From Paenibacillus massiliensis subsp. panacisoli DSM 21345 (lineage in GTDB: Bacteria; Bacillota; Bacilli; Paenibacillales; Paenibacillaceae): a stretch of 64,000 nt of DNA. Below, piece after piece: positions 60,816 through 64,000 of this stretch. The notes below the pieces were generated by a model. It was not told the origin of the DNA, made no database searches, and saw only the letters and a list, made by a program, of their open reading frames with translations. A program made the translations under genes and the position numbers. Numbering within the stretch: position 1 is the stretch's first letter; the number at the start of each line of letters is the position of its first letter. The DNA is taken from contig NZ_AUFO01000010.1 in assembly GCF_000426545.1 (NCBI RefSeq), positions 283,964-347,963 on the forward strand, given 5' to 3'.

Positions 60816-61641
60816 GAAGCTCTGTTTTCTGCCGGAATGGCTCGGTGAAATCAGCGATCAGCGCCCTCCACTCCCGCTCCGTGACGCTCTCGATGCGAAG
60901 TGCTGGAGGTGCCTGCATGTCAGACTCGGTGTTGCGTACCACCCAGATATCATTGCTTCCTTGCAGAAGGAAGAGTAGCCCCGTGACCGTTGGGCCATCT
61001 GTATCTGAATCATCATAGATCATCCGGCTCAGATTATCGAGACTATTCCCATTGTTGTGAAAGTCCTTATGCCAATTCAATAGCACCTGCTCACCCTGCT
61101 CGCCAACATTCCAATCGGAGGTCAGCTTCATCGTAAATCCAGGGGATGTTAGCTGCTCCCATTGTGCTTCGTTAAGACTCACGCCTCGGCTATCGGATCT
61201 GAAGGCAAGAGGGCGGAGCCCAAACACTTCATTAATCTGGCCATACCACTCGTCAGGAGAGGACCACCGGAAGAAGTGCAGCTCATTGTTGCTGGATACA
61301 TGATAGAGGTATTTGCCCTCTTGCTCATGAAGTGTCAAAGTATGTTCCTTCGTCTGATTGTCTCGATGTCCCCGCAGCATGCTCCGGCTCTGGGCCATAT
61401 GAGCGAGCATCCCGACGATTTCAGGATCGAATTCGATCTGCTGCTCTTCCTCATTCAGGTCTGCGATGAAGCCCTTGGACATCAAGCTGTGTGTAGCTGC
61501 CTGAAAGAGCAGTTCCCAGCGGTCCTCGCTCAGGTCACCATAGTAGGATTTGAGCAGGCCTGAAGCCATGTCCTCTGCGCCAAGCGCAGTCAACATGAAC
61601 CCTAATTCCTCCAGTGTGAGTACAACGGTTGGATTCTCCAT
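60808..61641 (-). CDS. EspG-like protein, possible T7SS chaperone
   Basis: A 277-residue soluble protein. ATG at 61641 follows AAGGAG by six bases. The N-terminal pattern VLTLEELGFMLTALGAEDMASGLL, LSEDRWELLFQAATHSLMSKGFI and the following helical and beta stretches resemble EspG, the ESX effector chaperone of actinobacteria. Similarity is by pattern only. It is encoded between a WXG-type effector and a membrane protein, in one operon, which supports a role in effector folding or export. Confidence 0.55.
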   Translation of the reverse strand: MENPTVVLTLEELGFMLTALGAEDMASGLLKSYYGDLSEDRWELLFQAATHSLMSKGFIADLNEEEQQIEFDPEIVGMLAHMAQSRSMLRGHRDNQTKEHTLTLHEQEGKYLYHVSSNNELHFFRWSSPDEWYGQINEVFGLRPLAFRSDSRGVSLNEAQWEQLTSPGFTMKLTSDWNVGEQGEQVLLNWHKDFHNNGNSLDNLSRMIYDDSDTDGPTVTGLLFLLQGSNDIWVVRNTESDMQAPPALRIESVTEREWRALIADFTEPFRQKTELHG

Positions 61642-61729
61642 GTCATTCTCCTTCATACATTTTCGATTTATTCAAACAGGTAAATGGTCGCCATTTGTAT
61701 ATCAAATGTGAGGTTAGAGCTGCCTTGCA

Positions 61730-62809
61730 CTATTTGAACAGCTTGCTGGCCCAGCGAATGCCACTTTCCGCTAGTTTCGCTGCCTTGCCGCCCAAATAGC
61801 TGCCAACTGTACCCCCGACGTAGGAGCCTACAGCAGCACCGATGGGGCCACCAATAGCAGCGCCAATGCTGCCGCCGACAACCGCACCACCATAGGTAGA
61901 GACAGTCTTAATCGCTACATTCGAAGCGGACACGGCAACATCAGTACCTGTGATGGTGCCATTTTTTATTTTGCCAGCGAGGCTAATGCCCTCCCCGACA
62001 ATATTCATAGTCGCATTGATCGGATACAGCTTCTTGGCGATCATGCCGGGTATTTTTTTGGTGGCGATCCCGTAGCGCCCTTTCTCGACACCCACGATGA
62101 CATTGCGTGTCCATTGCTTGAAGCTGTTCGCCTTGCTAAAGCCAAGCCCCAGCTTACCGACCTGTAGCTTGCCTGCGAGTCGGTCGAAGCCCTTCAGTCC
62201 CTTCATGATCAAGCCAGGTTTGGCAAATTGGCGATTCAATGTTCTTCCAAGGTTGGCCATGAACGGATTATTTCCCTTGCCCTTAACCCAAGCAGCATTA
62301 TGAATGACAGTACGTGTCGGATTTTTGAGGCTTGTCTTGAAGTGAACGGTCTTGCTCAGAACCAGGGAGGTAGCTAGCCCGGAGTAGATAGCCGTTCCCC
62401 AGAAGGATAGATTGCCGCGCACCGCATTCAAATCCGAAGCCCCCTGGATTGTGCGGTCCACAGCATCGGGGCCGGATGGAGCAGCATTACTGCTTCCTGG
62501 ATTCGGAGCATTCCCGGCCTGAGCGCCAATCCCTGGCCCCTGCTCGGCATCAGTCTCGCTGAACTTGACGGCGATGGAATGCAACTGGGTGCTGACCGAG
62601 GCCACAGTCTGAGTGAAGGATGACATTTGAGATTGTGCTCTTTGGAAATCGTGGTAAAATCGCTCCTGCGTTGCTCCTGCCCAGCCACTCTCTAGCATCT
62701 GAATATGCTGGGAAAGACGTCCGCAGATTTCAGCCCCCATCTCACGAGCCTGCGCAAATTGCTTGGAGACCTCCTCCAGACGTTCGGGAGGGACCATAAT
62801 TTTCGTCAT
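61730..62809 (-). CDS. WXG100-type T7SS effector with C-terminal glycine-zipper domain
   Basis: A 359-residue protein. ATG at 62809 follows AAGAGGTG; a GTG lies three codons earlier. Residues about 1-90 form a WXG100 helical hairpin with Trp43-Ala-Gly (MLESGWAGATQERFYHDF). A Pro/Asn/Ala/Ser linker follows. The C-terminus has a hydrophobic stretch and a long glycine zipper (GGAVVGGSIGAAIGGP, GAAVGSYVGGTVGSYLGG), a feature of membrane-inserting toxins. No T7SS core gene (EssC, YukD) lies in the window. Export by T7SS and toxicity are inferences from the domain order. Confidence 0.75.
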   Translation of the reverse strand: MTKIMVPPERLEEVSKQFAQAREMGAEICGRLSQHIQMLESGWAGATQERFYHDFQRAQSQMSSFTQTVASVSTQLHSIAVKFSETDAEQGPGIGAQAGNAPNPGSSNAAPSGPDAVDRTIQGASDLNAVRGNLSFWGTAIYSGLATSLVLSKTVHFKTSLKNPTRTVIHNAAWVKGKGNNPFMANLGRTLNRQFAKPGLIMKGLKGFDRLAGKLQVGKLGLGFSKANSFKQWTRNVIVGVEKGRYGIATKKIPGMIAKKLYPINATMNIVGEGISLAGKIKNGTITGTDVAVSASNVAIKTVSTYGGAVVGGSIGAAIGGPIGAAVGSYVGGTVGSYLGGKAAKLAESGIRWASKLFK

Positions 62810-63026
62810 GTTCTGCACCTCTTATGGACTGGAATGTAAACAACAATATGAATATTTTAAGGGAACTCTATCAGCGTTGGCAAAACCTAGTGACCAATTT
62901 CGGCCAAAATTAAGCCGTAGGTATGAAATAAGAGCCTATGTATGGGGATAAGGTCGGATATATAGTACCTGTTCATATATACCCATAGAACTGTAGAATT
63001 AACCGGAATGCTGTGTCATGCAGCTC

Positions 63027-63057
63027 GAAAAAAGAACGGCCCCAAAGGGAGCCGTTA
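63027..63057 (-). terminator. Terminator of the crystallin-like gene
   Basis: Reverse strand AACGGCTCC loop GGGGCCGTT followed by CTTTTTT. Confidence 0.85.
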
Positions 63058-63084
63058 AGAAGGATGTTGTCTGAGGAATGACAG

Positions 63085-63456
63085 TCAGATCAGACGGTAG
63101 CCAGAGGGCAGATCGCCACTGCTGCGAATGTTCCGTATTTGGGTGAGTGTAAGACGCTGGTTGGTGGCGATCAGAGATTCCACATCATTGCCGTTGATGT
63201 AGTCCTCCAGATCGCTGATGCTGTGGTTACCGCGCAGCACGCGGAAGTTGCCTCTGAAGCGGGTTCTCGTGAACAGTACTAGAGTAGCATTGCTGTTGGT
63301 CGAGAAGAAGCGGAGACTCTCAATTCCGTCCAGGATCGCATCCGTATTCCGAATGCCAAGATTACCTGTGTATACTCTGCTACGCCCTCTGTAGTTCTCA
63401 TCCTCATACACCGTAAGGCGAGGGTAAGTCTGTGAAGCATGAACTAGTTTTCTCAT
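63085..63456 (-). CDS. Beta/gamma-crystallin-like protein
   Basis: A 123-residue protein after GAAGGAGG. Two Greek-key-like motifs: LTVYEDENYRGRSRVYTG with DGIESLRFF, and LVLFTRTRFRGNFRVLRG with NDVESLIA. The aromatic-x(4-6)-aromatic-x-Gly and later Ser pattern is the beta/gamma-crystallin fold, often calcium binding in microbes. No signal peptide is visible, so it is probably cytosolic or spore/cell-surface associated by other means. Monocistronic with its own terminator. Confidence 0.7.
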   Translation of the reverse strand: MRKLVHASQTYPRLTVYEDENYRGRSRVYTGNLGIRNTDAILDGIESLRFFSTNSNATLVLFTRTRFRGNFRVLRGNHSISDLEDYINGNDVESLIATNQRLTLTQIRNIRSSGDLPSGYRLI

Positions 63457-63772
63457 GTGATCATTCCTCCTTCACAGCCATACTATGTGAGCTTTCCAGC
63501 TTTGCATGGATGAAGGTCCTATCAGAATGACCCATTTTATATGAAAATAGAGTTATCCGTTGCTAGATACTAGAAAAAGAGAGAACCTTGAGAAGAGAGG
63601 GCACTGAAAAACGGTAACAAAATAAGTAAGAAAGGCTGGTGAGCCTATGGTTCCGTATTTCAAACAAAAACAATTCATTCTGAAAGCCATTTTTGTAAAT
63701 GTGAACGAATGATGAAGTTAGCAGCAGCTAAATGAGCTTAGAAGTGAGGCCCTGACCATTACGTAAAGGCAC
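63457..63772. other. Intergenic region without identified gene
   Basis: About 315 AT-rich bases upstream of the crystallin-like gene. I see no ORF with a ribosome site and no clear promoter. Confidence 0.4.
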
Positions 63773-63818
63773 AAAAGTCGTTGTTCTATTGCTCAAGGCA
63801 ACAAAACAACGACTTTTT
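63773..63818. terminator. Bidirectional terminator
   Basis: AAAAGTCGTTGTT and AACAACGACTTTT are perfect 13-bp arms with A/T runs at both ends; on the reverse strand it ends the repeat-protein transcript. Confidence 0.8.
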
Positions 63819-63820
63819 CA

Positions 63821-63865
63821 AAGCCCCGCTGTGAGAAGGATGCCATCCTTCTCACAGCGGGGCTT
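63821..63865. repeat. Perfect 45-bp palindrome
   Basis: Two 22-base arms, AAGCCCCGCTGTGAGAAGG-ATG and its exact complement, flank a single C. It lies 18 bases after the stop of the repeat-protein gene and next to a second hairpin. Confidence 0.9.
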
Positions 63866-63883
63866 GTTATCAGACAATATATT

Positions 63884-64000
63884 TTAGTAGTTAGGCCATG
63901 GATATTCACCTGGGTCCGAAGGGTTCTCGTTATCACCTGGGTCCGAAGGGTTCTCGTTATCACCTGGGTCCGAAGGGTTCTCGTTATCACCTGGGTCCGA
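63884..64000 (-). CDS. C-terminus of a protein with 9-residue Asp/Asn/Pro repeats, cut by window edge
   Basis: Reverse frame open from the window edge to TAA at 63884-63886. It encodes SDPGDNENP three times without change, then SDPGEYPWPNY and stop. The unit is acidic and rich in Pro and Gly, as in extended surface or calcium-binding stalks. The frame is chosen because it stays open, keeps the repeat in register and ends just before two terminator-like hairpins. The rest of the gene is outside the window. Confidence 0.7.
   Translation of the reverse strand, partial: SDPGDNENPSDPGDNENPSDPGDNENPSDPGEYPWPNY
63907..64000. repeat. 27-bp tandem repeat
   Basis: Unit CACCTGGGTCCGAAGGGTTC-TCGTTAT occurs at 63907-63933, 63934-63960 and 63961-63987 and continues to the edge. 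The copies are identical at DNA level, so the array is recent or kept uniform by recombination. Confidence 0.95.

Noticed and set aside
63793..63990. 65-codon reverse frame with a MITRTLRTQV-type repeat
   Set aside because: It is the wrong frame of the 27-bp repeat; it runs through the palindrome and terminator, whereas the SDPGDNENP frame ends before them.

Overview
The window looks like chromosomal DNA of a Gram-positive, endospore-former-type bacterium, most likely Paenibacillus or a close relative (inference). The signs are strong AGGAGG ribosome-binding sites, frequent TTG and GTG starts, lipobox lipoproteins, Bacillus-type deoB-deoD-pdp and adaA gene sets, YesM/YesN-type two-component control of a sugar ABC transporter, Fur and CcpA (cre) sites, a bacillopeptidase F-like protease and roughly 50% GC. 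I saw no rRNA, tRNA, CRISPR array, insertion sequence or prophage.

Layout. 0-10 kb: edge of an alkaline phosphatase gene, a GlsB-type membrane protein, an MFS exporter, the nucleoside operon deoB-deoD-pdp, a TcyABC-like amino-acid (probably cystine) importer, and an AraC/GyrI regulator preceded by seven perfect 10-bp repeats. 10-15 kb: an LpdD-like protein and an rtcB RNA ligase-AAA ATPase pair with an attenuator-like leader (promoter, 33-codon ORF, hairpins, intrinsic terminator), then an aldo/keto reductase. 16-25 kb: a 1776-residue subtilase, a stand-alone GyrI domain, fabV, and an orphan oligopeptide ATPase whose leader carries two copies of an 87-bp structured element. 25-37 kb: two sugar-phosphate isomerases with a Gfo/Idh/MocA dehydrogenase and an AraC regulator, an SDR/WYL pair, aroD, thrC, an HTH-TPR regulator and small proteins.

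37-45 kb: a divergently arranged peptide-type ABC system with odd architecture. It has one fused double ATPase, two permeases with large N-terminal extensions, and a substrate-binding lipoprotein whose lobes appear circularly permuted. 45-56 kb: mtlD plus a HAD phosphatase under a cre-overlapped promoter, a Fur-boxed siderophore-binding lipoprotein, then a YesM kinase, YesN regulator and sugar ABC operon. The kinase and operon promoters share an identical spacing of two TCCAA boxes, -10 and cre. 55-60 kb: bluB with a small basic protein upstream, the alkylation-repair operon adaA-alkA-ogt, and a Fur-boxed ferredoxin/flavodoxin reductase. 60-64 kb: a type VII secretion effector cassette (WXG protein with glycine zipper, EspG-like protein, small membrane protein), a beta/gamma-crystallin protein, and the C-terminus of a protein made of perfect 9-residue repeats.

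The items I consider most worth following are the circularly permuted binding protein with its extended permeases, the rtcB leader attenuator, the tandem structured leader element at 24.0-24.2 kb, and the duplicated promoter architecture of the YesMN-ABC locus. All functional statements rest on reading motifs by eye; no database search was possible.
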